From positions 1 to 64,000 of the forward strand of contig OZ025740.1 of the NCBI GenBank assembly GCA_964019335.1: a stretch of 64,000 bases of DNA, given 5' to 3'. Under the pieces are notes generated by a model, which was not told the DNA's origin, searched no databases, and worked only from the letters and a program-made list of their open reading frames with translations. The position numbers and the translations under genes are program-made. Shown piece by piece: positions 16,816 to 26,271 of this stretch. The stretch is from Diplonema japonicum. Lineage: Eukaryota > Euglenozoa > Diplonemea > Diplonemida > Diplonemidae. How positions within the stretch are numbered: position 1 is the first letter of the stretch; every line of letters starts with the position of its first letter.

Positions 16816-17593
16816 ACGAAATTCTTTTTTTTTTTTTTTTTTTCCGATTTTAAAAAACCAAGTGATTGCTTTATTTCTCGTGGGTTTGCGGGTTTACCAG
16901 TTAAGCCCTGCTGCTCCAAAAAAGAGAGTAAGTGGGAGGAAGGTTCTATGAGGTTCTGTACTCAGGGTCGTCGTCGTTGCCTGACGTTGCAAAAAGCAGC
17001 GAAAGCAGGAGCATCGCCGCTAGTGGGTAAGCTCCTTCGCAATCTCAATCATGGCTTCCATTATTTGTCCCCCCAACGTACACCACCTTCATTTCATGCT
17101 TGCACTGAAAAGTTAAATGCTTGTTTGTTTTTCCATCTTCCGCTCCTGTGCATCTGATGTCCTCATCTTGCAGTGTCTCTTTTTATTTTCCCATGCACTT
17201 TCTCCCCCTTTTGTTTTTGAGGTTTTTGTGTATTGTAGCAATAATATAAAGAAGAAAAAAAACATGAAAAGAAGGGGCAAAAAAACAGAGAGGGGGGACG
17301 AAGAAAGAAAAGATGCATGTCCCCTCCCCCCCGTCCGTTATCTTTTTTTCCCTTTTCTTTTCTCTTCTGTGCTGGAGAATATTCAAAAAAAAAAAAAAGA
17401 GAACGGTCTCAAAACGAAAAAAAAAACCCTTTTTTCTTGCTCCCTCAGGGTTTAAAAAAAAAAATAACATAAAAGGAACAGAAAGAGCAGATGATGGAGG
17501 AAAAGGGTTGGGAAGCCCATCTTTGGATGGCTTTCAAGTTTCTTCTCTTCCTTTCCGTGCTCAAAGCAAAAAAAAATGGGAGAATAAAAAAAA

Positions 17594-17716
17594 CAATATA
17601 ATTCAAAGATTTCAGTGAAAAGGGGTGCGGGTTTATAAAGAAATTCTACTAATCGGCTTGTTTGTCGCGGGTGGCGTCTGGCGGAGAACCATGAAATGAA
17701 ATGCAGCGTTGTGCTA
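17594..17716. repeat. Repeat of about 125 bp, dispersed copy
   Basis: It matches two tandem copies at about 20030-20290. Shared landmarks are AGATTTCAGTGAAA, TAAAGAAATTCTACTAATCGGC, GCGGGTGGCGTC, GGCGGAGAACCATGAAATG and GTCGTGCTAGG-like ends. A more diverged relative seems to lie at 51690-51850 (ATTTCGGTG...GTCGTGCTAGGTAGG). No coding capacity is apparent. Confidence 0.7.
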
Positions 17717-18769
17717 GGGGGGGTGGTTAAGACCCCCCTATCGACACCTGCGACATGCCCGTAGGTAGATAGGTGGGGGGAGAGGGGTTGGCAGAGTACA
17801 TCCGTTTCGTATCTAAGAATCAGTATTGGATTATGGTGCAAAACCTATTCACACATAAACCTTGGAAAACAAGGCCAGAACTGGGCACACACCGCCCTAA
17901 CTTTGGTATCAGCAGGGCAGCACTTAGTTTATATTTTTCATATTTTCCGCGCAGGACCCCGGCTGCAAGAAGTGGCCGGGCCGTATTGCATTGAAAGCCC
18001 TTAAAAGATTTTTTTTCAAATCGTCTCTACAGGTTAAATAATAATGCCTAAAAATCTGAATCGGGATGCACTCTATGCCTAGAGGGGTGAAGAAAACAAG
18101 AAGAAGAAAAAAAAGGAAGCAGATAGACAGACTTTTAAAAATAAAATTAATTGTACTAGTGACGCAAAAAAAAAAGAAAAAAAAAACGCACAAAAAAAAT
18201 CAGTTCCAGTACTTTTTTTTCATTTTATGCCGCTTATATGTACCGTATAAAGGCCCGAAATTGGCAACAGAAATTCGAAGGTACATAATAAGCCCAAATC
18301 CGGTAAGTAAGAAGAAAAATTAAAAAATATTTGCCCCACATCTCTAAAACCCGTCGGGTCGAAAAAATCATCCCAAGACGACTTCCGGAGATTTGTAAAG
18401 GTTTTCGGGCCTTACACTCGTGGAAAGATAGCCAGCTCCCTGACATGTGAAGGCTGTGAGCTTGGAGATATGAGGCGTCAATAGTTCTACAAAAAGAAAA
18501 AAAGAAAAAAAAGGGAGTCAGCTTGTTGTTTGTTCAAGCCGGCTGAACTACTCTTCTAGAAAAAAAAACAATAGTTTGTTACCAAGCAAAAAAAAAAAAA
18601 AAAGAAAAGAAAAAAAAAAGCGATTCACTATGATGGGGATGGGGGAGAAAAAGTGCTAGGAAACCCACCATGAAATAAGGACCCCACCATAGGATATATA
18701 AAGGGATCATTTTTGGTCACCACCCATTGCTGAGGGGATGCGTTCTTTTTTTTTTTCTTTTATTTCACT

Positions 18770-19050
18770 CAGAAATTACTTCACGCACTGGGGGGCCATT
18801 ACTTGCTAAATCTCATTACTTCACGGTGAAATAATGGCCTGTTTTCCGTGAAGTAATAGGGGGTTTCCGTTAAATAATATGCCTCGGTAGGCCAATTTTT
18901 GCCTCGGTTCGGTTCCCAGTGGGGCTACTTTTTCCTCTCAGTTTGCTATTTCCCCCCAGGTTCAGCTCAATTGGCCAACTTTTGCCTCGGCTCAGTTCCA
19001 AGTTGGACTACTTTTTCCTCCCAATTTGCCCACTTTTGGCTAGGCCTTGT
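18770..19050. repeat. Cluster of short inverted and direct repeats
   Basis: ATTACTTCACG (about 18774 and 18819) faces CGTGAAGTAAT (about 18848), and GGCCATTACTT faces AAATAATGGCC, so this part can form hairpins. Two direct copies about 84 bp apart (from about 18894 and 18978) share TTGCCTCGG, GGTTCC/AGTTCC and CTACTTTTTCCTC. The AAATTACTTCAC motif recurs at about 43925. This looks like debris of a small inverted-repeat mobile element. Confidence 0.55.
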
Positions 19051-19377
19051 TCCCAGTTTATGTGGGTAACTCTTCTGTGGGTAAGGGTAACTTAGTCAGC
19101 TTACCCAAGCACCCCAAAAGACTTCAAAATACCGAAGCAGCAGAAAAAAAGGAGCCAGCGGCCGCGCTAGGTATGGGAAGGCCTGATTAGAGATGGTGAC
19201 AGTGGCAATGCCAGCGACAGCGGCAGCTCTTAGTCAACAAAAGGAGGAAAAACAACTTGTATTGTAACCTTTGTAACCCCTCTCTTGTTGTACCCCTTGT
19301 CACCCTGTTGTGCCCCTCGTGGTGAAGTAATTTCAGAGTGTCGTGAAATAAAACCACTTACCTACCGCCAAGAAATG

Positions 19378-19466
19378 CTTTACCGACCTCTCGGTTCCGC
19401 ATTTTACCATCTCGGGCCCTGCGGGCCCTCGACGGTAAAATGCGGAACCTCGAGGTAACGGTAAAG
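19378..19466. repeat. 89-bp near-perfect palindrome
   Basis: The arms read CTTTACCG ... GGTTCCGCATTTTACC on the left and GGTAAAATGCGGAACC ... CGGTAAAG on the right, with a central spacer containing two GGGCCC hexamers. The 16-bp inner arms (19393-19408 and 19434-19449) and the 8-bp outer arms are exact. It would form a stable cruciform or RNA hairpin. A diverged half (AAGAAATGACTTTACCG ... CGCAATTTTAC) is visible at about 44035-44075. It could be a miniature inverted-repeat element or a boundary structure. Confidence 0.8.
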
Positions 19467-19585
19467 TCATTACTTGTTGGCAGTAAATAGCTATTTTTTC
19501 TTTTCCTATCTTGTTTACCCCCCCCCCCCCCCTATCGCCAACCGCTCTCTTTCAGACTGGCGGGCGATCAAACTAACTACTAAAC

Positions 19586-19765
19586 TCACTTTCTGTCCCC
19601 CCGTCGGGGTGCCTGTCTGTATGTTCTCTTCTGCTGCTCTTCACTCCCCTCCCTCTTGCTGGGAGGCGGAGGAGAATCACCAAACAAGCTGGCCAACGGA
19701 TTCGGCTTCGTTCGGGATGTCCACAGCGAAGTGCTAGAGGGTGAAACGGCAGGGGACTTGGTCAT
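19586..19765 (-). pseudogene. Truncated copy of the 20351-20974 orphan gene
   Basis: ATG at 19765 opens a 59-codon frame beginning MTKSPAVSP and containing TKPNPLASLFGDSPPPPSKR, nearly the same as the first 40 residues of the gene at 20351-20974. Similarity then fades and the frame stops, so the C-terminal three quarters are missing. The upstream DNA (19766-19955) also matches the upstream DNA of the intact gene. It is most simply a broken duplicate. Confidence 0.75.
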
Positions 19766-19894
19766 ATTACTTTTTTGAAGCACAAAAACAAGAAGTAAAC
19801 CTGTGGTGAGATTGAAAGAAATCGCAGAAAGGGCCACAGAAAGACCTCGAGAGTAGGGTGCCCAAGGTAAAGGTGCAACCTACGTTCATCACGA

Positions 19895-19960
19895 GTAAGA
19901 ACTTCTACTATGAAACGTTAGCTCTCCCGAGGACTTCCCGACAAGAACGCTGCCACCCAC
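19895..19960 (-). pseudogene. Relic of the 3' end of the F-box/WD40 gene
   Basis: This stretch (AACTTCTACTATGAAACG, then TTAGCTCTCCCGAGGA, then CGACAAGAACGCTGCC) matches the 3' end of the WD40 gene at about 21226-21285, including codons for its last residues. It lies upstream of the truncated orphan-gene copy, the same order as in the intact pair. A two-gene unit was therefore duplicated and one copy has decayed. Confidence 0.65.
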
Positions 19961-20029
19961 CTGATGTTCACACATGATGGAGGAAAAGGGTAAGCCCATA
20001 GGGTGGCTCTCAGGTTAACAATAATTCAA

Positions 20030-20290
20030 ATAAATATTTCGGTGAACTGGGGGAAGGGGGGTGCTGCTTATTAAGAAATTCCAATCGGCTGTCGCGGGTG
20101 GCGTCAGGCGGAGAACCATGAATGAAATGCAGAGCGTCGTGCTAGGTAGGACTCAAGCAAAATGGGAGAAAAACAACATAATAAAGATTTCAGTGAAAGG
20201 GGCGCTGTTATTAAGAAGTTCTACTAATCGGCTGTCGCGGGTGGCGTCAGGCGGAGAACCATGAAATGAAATGCAGCGTCGTGCTAGGTA
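20030..20290. repeat. Two tandem copies of the 125-bp repeat
   Basis: Both copies carry CGGCTGTCGCGGGTGGCGTC, AGGCGGAGAACCATGAA and GTCGTGCTAGGTAGGACTC followed by AAGCAAAATGGGAG. They differ by small indels and a few substitutions. The same unit occurs once at 17594-17716. The unit ends about 50 bp beyond the stop codon of the orphan gene at 20351, so it may contribute to that gene's 3' region. Confidence 0.75.
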
Positions 20291-20350
20291 GGACTCAAGC
20301 AAAATGGGAGAAAAGCGAGTTTAAACGATTCAATAGTGCCGTCTGGAGGG

Positions 20351-20974
20351 TTACAGTCTGATCGGGTCCGTCTGGCAGGCCACGGTCGCTGTCGAGAAGC
20401 GTTTGACAGCCCAGTCTGCTTGGCTTGCCACAGACGCAGTGGTGACATGCCGCCCAACCTTCTCCGGCAGCCACTTGTCAACTGGGGATTTGGCCTCGTA
20501 GGTCAGTAGGCTCCATTCCATGGCGAAATGTCCTTCCACGCGTTCGATGAATGCCTTCCTCAGGTCACCCTTGTCGTGCCCACGGTCCAGGGAGGGTCTA
20601 CGACCTGCCTTCCGATCTTTGTCCAGCAACGTGCGTCGCACAGCCTTGAAGAGGGAAGACAGCTCCAGGTGGAGGGATGTGGTAGTAGTTGTGGGCTTCT
20701 TGGTTTTGTTGCCAGCTGCACCGCTCCCTGCTGTGGCCAGGTTTTCCAAGACGTCCTGCGCGCTGTCTGCAGCTGGTTGGTCCACAGGGGGTGCACTAGT
20801 GGATGCGGCACCAGAGATACATCCGAAGCTCACCTTGTCCTGCTGTCTCTGTGTCCTCTTCTGCTGCTCACACCCCCCCCTCTTGCTGGGAGGCGGAGAA
20901 TCACCAAACAAGCTGGCCAACGGATTCGGCTTCGTTCGGGGGGTAGAGGGTGAAACGGCAGGGGACCTGGTCAT
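20351..20974 (-). CDS. Hypothetical protein, 207 residues
   Basis: I do not recognise a family. The chosen start is ATG 20974 (MTRSPAVSP), because the truncated copy at 19765 starts at the same point and a CTTTTTT-like pyrimidine tract ending in AG lies directly upstream; a longer frame starts at 21082. The protein has a Ser/Pro/Lys-rich N-terminus (KPNPLASLFGDSPPPSKR), an Ala/Thr-rich middle, and a more ordered, charged C-terminal half (LSSLFKAVRRTLLDKDRK ... FIERVEGHFAMEWSLL). There is no signal peptide or membrane segment from this start. A decayed duplicate nearby suggests a small expanding family. It ends about 250 bp from the WD40 gene upstream and could share its transcript. Confidence 0.6.
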   Translation of the reverse strand: MTRSPAVSPSTPRTKPNPLASLFGDSPPPSKRGGCEQQKRTQRQQDKVSFGCISGAASTSAPPVDQPAADSAQDVLENLATAGSGAAGNKTKKPTTTTTSLHLELSSLFKAVRRTLLDKDRKAGRRPSLDRGHDKGDLRKAFIERVEGHFAMEWSLLTYEAKSPVDKWLPEKVGRHVTTASVASQADWAVKRFSTATVACQTDPIRL

Positions 20975-21227
20975 TCTTGAAGAAAAAACAACCTGTGGGT
21001 GAGATTGAAAGAAATCACAGAGCAGAAAGAGACGAACGCAGCAGGACCTCGAGAACAGGGTGCCCAAGGTAAAAAGGTGCAACTAACCTGAGGAAGCGTA
21101 GCACGATTCACTTCACATTGAGAAGAGCATGCGGGTCCTTTGACGGATGGCGCCACGCAGTGCTCATCCCGGCACCTTGGATCACAGTGCAGTGCACACC
21201 AAAAAAAAAAAAAAAAAAAAAGAACTT

Positions 21228-22235
21228 CTACTTATGCAACGTTAGCTCTCCCGAGAATCTCCCGACAAGAACGCTGCCGCCATGTGGGGCGAGTAATAGA
21301 ATATCGTTAGCGCCACCCATGAGCGAAGGGCGCACTGTGCTTTCGATGGAACAATGCCGCGAAGCCATTCTGAGGTCGTACAGGACGAGGGAGGTGGAGG
21401 CGAGCAGTATGCCGAAAGGGGTGGCCGTAAGGCGGGTGGCGTTGCGGGTCTTCACCGAGCAGACTGGCGATGATTGCCGGGTGTCCCACAGACGAGTCAG
21501 TTCGTCTGAAGACAGCGACACTACAAGAGAGGGATCGAAGGGCAACATCGACATGTCAACAATACTGCAGCCCGCATCGAGCACCCTGTTCACTGTGCCT
21601 GTGTTGCTGTCTACAACTGACATTGTTCCATCCCAGCTCCCTGTCACAATGTTGAGGTAGTCGGGTGTGAAGAGAGTTCGCCAAATAGCATCAGTGTGTA
21701 TTCCAGACACCACTGTGCGTTTGGAGAAAGATTGAGCAGGGTCTGTCATGTCGAAGTTGTACAAGATAGCCGTTCCGTCCCATGAGGTTGTCAGCATGAT
21801 TCCAGAAGGGCCGAATTTCACGAAGAAAACGGAGTCGCTGTGGTCTTCTAAGGTGTGGAGGAGGTTTCCTTCCGTGGTCCACACCTTGGTTGTGCAGTCT
21901 GCTGATGTCGTGGCCACAATTCCCGCTGTTTGATCGTGGTCAAGCCCCCATACTGAATCGCTGTGCCCCACGGGGAAGTTTTCATTTAGCGTTTTGCTCC
22001 ACACCCATCCCCCTCTACCTGCCGCGTACATTTCCCCACCCCCGCCCCACCACCCTGCTTCAACAGCCCCGTCCATCCACCACTCCCCTGCCGTGTTGAG
22101 ATCTTTTATACCTGCGGTGCATCTTTTTTCCACAGCGCTCCGCCACGTCTTGTTCACCCTGCCTCCGTGTACCATGCTCTCGACAGGATCGAGATATCCC
22201 AGAATCCCACCCAGGACGTCCCCAGGAAAGGTCAT
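21228..22235 (-). CDS. F-box-like / WD40 repeat protein
   Basis: 335 residues from ATG 22235. The first 40 residues (FPGDVLGGILGYLDPVESM..GGRVNKTWRSAV) fit an F-box motif, which binds Skp1 in SCF ubiquitin ligases. The rest holds about six WD40-type blades, such as GHSDSVWGLDHD...TKVW, DHSDSVFFVKFG...AILYNF and ...DELTRLWDTRQ. F-box/WD40 proteins usually select substrates for ubiquitylation; the substrate here is unknown. A longer frame begins at 22376, but its extra 47 residues would be read from a T-rich tract and an AG acceptor, so the internal ATG is preferred. The N-terminal part also contains a Trp/Gly-rich stretch not typical of the family. Confidence 0.75.
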   Translation of the reverse strand: MTFPGDVLGGILGYLDPVESMVHGGRVNKTWRSAVEKRCTAGIKDLNTAGEWWMDGAVEAGWWGGGGEMYAAGRGGWVWSKTLNENFPVGHSDSVWGLDHDQTAGIVATTSADCTTKVWTTEGNLLHTLEDHSDSVFFVKFGPSGIMLTTSWDGTAILYNFDMTDPAQSFSKRTVVSGIHTDAIWRTLFTPDYLNIVTGSWDGTMSVVDSNTGTVNRVLDAGCSIVDMSMLPFDPSLVVSLSSDELTRLWDTRQSSPVCSVKTRNATRLTATPFGILLASTSLVLYDLRMASRHCSIESTVRPSLMGGANDILLLAPHGGSVLVGRFSGELTLHK

Positions 22236-22323
22236 GGGAACTACCGCCTTGATGAAGTTAGAATTGATATCGCATGTGTGAAAGCAATGAATAGTACAGA
22301 AAAGGTCTCCGCCCCCGTCTCCT

Positions 22324-22366
22324 CTGAAAAGAGGTAAGAAGAAATTGCAAATAATAAAAAAAAAGA
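22324..22366 (-). promoter_or_regulatory. Putative trans-splice acceptor for the F-box/WD40 gene
   Basis: On the minus strand a CTC-TTTTTTTTT tract and TTTCTTCTTACCTC-like pyrimidines are followed by TTTTCAG at 22324. This leaves a leader of about 90 nt before the ATG at 22235. The pattern fits kinetoplastid SL addition sites, but no transcript evidence is available. Confidence 0.45.
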
Positions 22367-22482
22367 GTCGGTTCATTGTTGTTTGTTCACAGCCGGCATT
22401 AACCTGAACCCATCAATGCTACTTAGCACTAACAATTCATTGTCAATATATTGTTTTTTCTTGTTCATCATGCAAAAAAAAA

Positions 22483-22523
22483 TTCACTATGATAGGAACG
22501 AAGTGGTTAGCAACGGCCCGCCA
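22483..22523. repeat. 41-bp dispersed repeat R41, copy 1
   Basis: Plus-strand sequence TTCACTATGATAGGAACG followed by AAGTGGTTAGCAACGGCCC-GCCA, with A runs on both sides. Identical copies occur at 33299-33339 and 37626-37666, a diverged copy at 34403-34439, and partial starts at about 18621 and 38161. Confidence 0.8.
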
Positions 22524-22646
22524 AAAAGCCAAAAAAAAAATGATATAAGAGACAAAGGAGGCCAGTGTTGTTGGCGCCCTCCTTCAAGCATACGTATCCC
22601 GATCGCCGTTTAGTTCTTCTTTTCTTGATTGTAATTTTAACAAAGT

Positions 22647-25505
22647 TTAGCTGTCATCTTCGTTTATCTGAAGGGGAGGCAGGGCCTTGGCGACGCTATG
22701 GAGTGACAGAAGGTGGCTAGGATCGAACGACTTGTTGTTCGGCAGCTTTCTGTTGATGAGAGCCACGACGACAGTTTTCTTTCTTTCTTTCTTTTTCGTT
22801 TCGTGTTGTGGCATAGAAGGATTGCCGAGGGGGCTGCGGAGGTTATCCAGCCGGAGGTTCAGCTTCTTTGCCAAATGAGGCAGCAGCCTTTCAACTACGA
22901 AATGCCTTACACGGATGTGCAACGGAAGATAAGGAGCAGGGTCTTTGTAAACTGCAATGGTGCACACGAGGTCCATAAACTCCTCGAAGTTGACAACCAA
23001 GTCGTAGTCTTCCTGCATCTTTGTGAACACCATCTGCATCTCGTACTGCGTGCAGGTCTCGTCGTAACATTTTGTGTCTGTCAGGAACTGTTTGAATTCC
23101 TTGTATGAGATCTCTTTCATCTCTTTCGTGTTCTGCTCAACCACATCGTTGGTTGCCTTGCCCGACGCATAGTACACGAAAACCTTCTGCAAAACGCTTT
23201 TTAACTCCTTCAGCAGCTGTCTCATACTTGCTTTGTTCATTGCTTCCCTGAAAGACGCAGTCGAGATGTACCTCGCGTTCGGGATCACAACCGTCTCAAA
23301 GAACAGCCGAACTCGCTCCACAGCGTTGAGATCAGCGCTCAGCGGTTGCCAATCGGGCTGCTCGGACGCCTTAGTAGATGCTTTCTGACTCATCTGGATC
23401 AACACCGTTATGAACATTTGAGGGGAGAGGCCCGACGTGTTCTGCGGCCAGTACGCAGCGACATCTGCTGTTGCGTAGCAGTCCTTCAGCAATCTTGTCA
23501 TGTCAGACAGCGACAGACCTGATGACTTCAGCATTTCGGCCTTTTTCATATGCTCCAGGTTCCCGTAGTATTTGTAGATCCTCCTCAGCGCTCTGTAGTT
23601 CGTGATCAAGATGTCGTAGATTACGTTGCTTGCGTCGGCAGCCTCGCTCTCGGACATGCCTTTCGTGATGCACTCCAGCATCGGCTTCGTCACCGTCGTG
23701 AAGAGCTTTATATCACGCATCTCCACCGCCGTGAGCTTTCTTTCCGCCTCCGGGTCACTCGCATTCTTCAGTTCAGACACCAAATCTCTTGTTATTAAGG
23801 CATGCCTGTTCGCTAACCAATGGCCTTTTTCCTTTAAGCGTTTGTACTTCCAGAAGAGCTCTTTGCAGCCCACCGTGCCCCAACTCGAGGGAGACAGCTC
23901 GACGTCAGGCGGCGGGGAGTGGTGCCATTGAAGCTCTAAAGGCTTTAACTCTCTATCGTTCTGCGGGTCCATAATACGGAGCGCAAGCGCAGAAAACAGC
24001 TCGTACCTTCCCACGCCCCTGCCATCGTCCGAGGAAAGCTCATCGGGCGTGGAGGAAACCAATATCCCGCACGACTGCGTCCACTTGGAGATGGCGTTGG
24101 CCTTGTCGTCAGTGCTGCAGGAATTAAGCACCTCCTCGTATTCCTCAGCTTGGACGATGCTCGGGGCTACTATGCGCAGGGCTTCCACCATGGCGTTGAG
24201 CTCCGCCGCTGGGCGTATGAAATCCTCGTCCAATGAGAGTGCCAGCTTCTCGTCTTGTACAATGCAGTTCACAACAGTCTTCAGCAGAGGCACGCCTAGT
24301 AGGATCGTAACTTCTTCGCCCCGTTTCCGCCCTTCCTGTATCCTCTTTTCCAGCACCTCCATGATATGATCTTGCAAGCAAGACTCCTGATGCGTTCCCG
24401 TCTGGGCGCTGTTCACGATCTCCTGTAAATACTGACGAACGCAATTCAATTCGTGCCGCAGTCCCGCACGTTCTTCTTGCAAAGTTTTGATCACGTTCCT
24501 AAAGCCATCTGCCTCGTCCATTAAGCTTTCGTTTTTCGCCTTCAGCTTCTCATGCTCGTTTTGCAAATCGCCTAGCTGCCCGACCACCTTCGCGGTTTTC
24601 AGTCTGTCGGCCGATTTGCGGCGAAACGTTCCAACTTCTTTCTGGAGGTCTTCCACTCGGTGGTTCATTCTTTGTTGCATGTTCTTGGCTTCTTTAAGTT
24701 TCTTTTCGTAGCTTGCGATGATACCCTTCACACGGGTAGCCTCCCTCGTCTCGCGGACGTATATTCTCCAGGTGCTGAAGGTGACGCGTACCGTTTCTTT
24801 TATCCAGTTTTTGATGCACGTCTCGACTACACGGGCTTGCTTACCCTGATGCGCAATGCCAGCTGTGGAGAATAGTTTTCTCCTGCCACGTGGAGAGACA
24901 GGCGCCACACTGGGAAGTGATAAGTCGAAGTTTCCAAATTCTTCATCCGCATTGATGAGACTTTCCATGCACGCTACAAGATCACGCAAGCCTGCTGAAA
25001 TGGACGCAACAGCGGGTGAGAGACCAGAGCGGTAACATGTTGCTTCTCCAAGTATCATTTCCGTATAAGTGCATATAACCTCGGGGTCTGAGAGGTCGCC
25101 TAGACCTTCGATGATCTCGCTCGACAGGGATGCGTCTCTTTCGTGGTCTCCGAATGCCATCAGGTACTCTCCTAGCTCGTCCCATTTCCCGTTCAAACAT
25201 CTACTCTTTGCTTTTTCCAATGCACTTGTCAGGGACACCTCCAACTTGTCGAACCCTGTGTCCTTGACCTTGAACCTGCCCTGCTTCTTTTTCTGCACTC
25301 CTAGCATATCCCTGTCCCATACTGACATTTCTATTTCCCCCCTATTTTTAACCGCCCGTGCAATCGCCTTGACGCGTATTCCATCCAAGCACCCGCCGAT
25401 GGAAATCCTTCGAAAGCCTTTCAATAGCCTTGGGGACGCTGTCCTGTTGCGGTGAGCGGGAAGCAGTTGCTGTGGTGCTGCGTGCGGAAATGTTTGCGCA
25501 TACAT
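22647..25505 (-). CDS. Large coiled-coil protein with a degenerate EF-hand-like C-terminal region
   Basis: 952 residues, no membrane segment. The N-terminal 250 residues are mixed. A long coiled coil occupies about 258-365, with heptad-like Lys/Glu/Leu patterns (KKLKEAKNMQQRMNHRVEDL and onward). The C-terminal half is helical and includes a segment near 820-850 (TKMQEDYDLVVNFEEFMDLV) that resembles a calcium-binding EF-hand lacking most ligands. Proteins of this build are often cytoskeletal or flagellar in kinetoplastids, but I cannot name it. The first ATG (25505) gives a basic leader; ATG 25328 (MSVWDRDML) is an alternative start. No paralogue is in the window. Confidence 0.75.
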   Translation of the reverse strand: MYAQTFPHAAPQQLLPAHRNRTASPRLLKGFRRISIGGCLDGIRVKAIARAVKNRGEIEMSVWDRDMLGVQKKKQGRFKVKDTGFDKLEVSLTSALEKAKSRCLNGKWDELGEYLMAFGDHERDASLSSEIIEGLGDLSDPEVICTYTEMILGEATCYRSGLSPAVASISAGLRDLVACMESLINADEEFGNFDLSLPSVAPVSPRGRRKLFSTAGIAHQGKQARVVETCIKNWIKETVRVTFSTWRIYVRETREATRVKGIIASYEKKLKEAKNMQQRMNHRVEDLQKEVGTFRRKSADRLKTAKVVGQLGDLQNEHEKLKAKNESLMDEADGFRNVIKTLQEERAGLRHELNCVRQYLQEIVNSAQTGTHQESCLQDHIMEVLEKRIQEGRKRGEEVTILLGVPLLKTVVNCIVQDEKLALSLDEDFIRPAAELNAMVEALRIVAPSIVQAEEYEEVLNSCSTDDKANAISKWTQSCGILVSSTPDELSSDDGRGVGRYELFSALALRIMDPQNDRELKPLELQWHHSPPPDVELSPSSWGTVGCKELFWKYKRLKEKGHWLANRHALITRDLVSELKNASDPEAERKLTAVEMRDIKLFTTVTKPMLECITKGMSESEAADASNVIYDILITNYRALRRIYKYYGNLEHMKKAEMLKSSGLSLSDMTRLLKDCYATADVAAYWPQNTSGLSPQMFITVLIQMSQKASTKASEQPDWQPLSADLNAVERVRLFFETVVIPNARYISTASFREAMNKASMRQLLKELKSVLQKVFVYYASGKATNDVVEQNTKEMKEISYKEFKQFLTDTKCYDETCTQYEMQMVFTKMQEDYDLVVNFEEFMDLVCTIAVYKDPAPYLPLHIRVRHFVVERLLPHLAKKLNLRLDNLRSPLGNPSMPQHETKKKERKKTVVVALINRKLPNNKSFDPSHLLSLHSVAKALPPLQINEDDS

Positions 25506-26271
25506 GTCTCTTTTTCTTTTCGTTTCTTTTCCTTTTTGTTGTTGCGAAAAGTGTTTGTGTTTTTGCTGCGGATGCCCAGATCGTCATTCCTCCGACAGGC
25601 GAAGTCGAAGTTGGCCGAAACCGAAACCTATCCTACCAAGTACAAGGGAGGTGGTTGTGCAACGGCTGCGAGAAGCAGCAACCGAAGAAACGGTACTAGC
25701 TTAAATGCAAAGAATGGGAAGAAATACTCCCTTTCTGAAAATGATGACGATGACAGACATTTCCTTGTGTGCGGACGTGTCGACATTAATAAACCGAAAC
25801 AAACAAAAGAAAACGAAAACAAACATTCATTAATTTTTTCTTTTGTTGCTATTATTGTTCTTTCTTCTGATTGTTATCTAAATGAAAAAGGATGGGGGGG
25901 ACCCTTTTTGTAAATTATACCCGATCGGTGCAGATACATTTTGACAAAACGTATGCCCCCTCCTCGTCCTAGATAAAAAATAAAACCAGAATAAACTCTT
26001 TTTGAATAAAAGCACAAAGGAGATAGGGGCCTCTTAAGGCGGCAGAGAGACCGCAAAGATAGAAAAAGAAACAAAACACATGTGGCCTGAAGAAGAACGA
26101 TACACACAAACGATGGGGAGAGAGGCGTTGCTTCCATCGGTGTTTCTCGCATAAACAAGCGAAACTAGCAATTATGGAAGGTAGGAGAAAGGCAAACAAA
26201 AGCGGCGAATGCACTTCCGCTCGTGTTCCATGTCTCTTAACGTACGCAGTGTGCGGCGGCTAAGGACAGAT
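25506..26271. other. Intergenic region
   Basis: No supported gene. The region holds the presumed leader of the coiled-coil gene and the 3' region of the next gene. Plus-strand purine-rich stretches (25700-25830), including AAACAAACAAAAGAAAACG, are pyrimidine-rich on the coding strand and could serve as trans-splicing signals. A frame of about 150 codons on the plus strand here is low-complexity and was not accepted. Confidence 0.5.

Larger units (their letters stand above)
16816..19585. other. Gene-poor, A/T-rich intergenic region with repeats
   Basis: No convincing coding sequence on either strand. There are many A and T runs of 8-17 nt, and short frames here are low-complexity. Recognisable contents are listed separately: a copy of the 125-bp repeat (17594-17716), repeats around 18770-19050 and a palindrome (19378-19466). 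The stretch 18480-18640 shares landmarks with 22360-22500 (the TTGTTTGTTCA..AGCCGGC motif, then TTCACTATGAT), so it may be a decayed copy of the region upstream of the WD40 gene. No tRNA or rRNA was recognised. Confidence 0.6.

Noticed and set aside
18770-19050. CRISPR-like array
   Set aside because: Repeats are few, imperfect and irregularly spaced, and the genome is eukaryotic.
25452-25913. 153-codon plus-strand frame
   Set aside because: It is on the opposite strand to all genes, low in complexity and without motifs.
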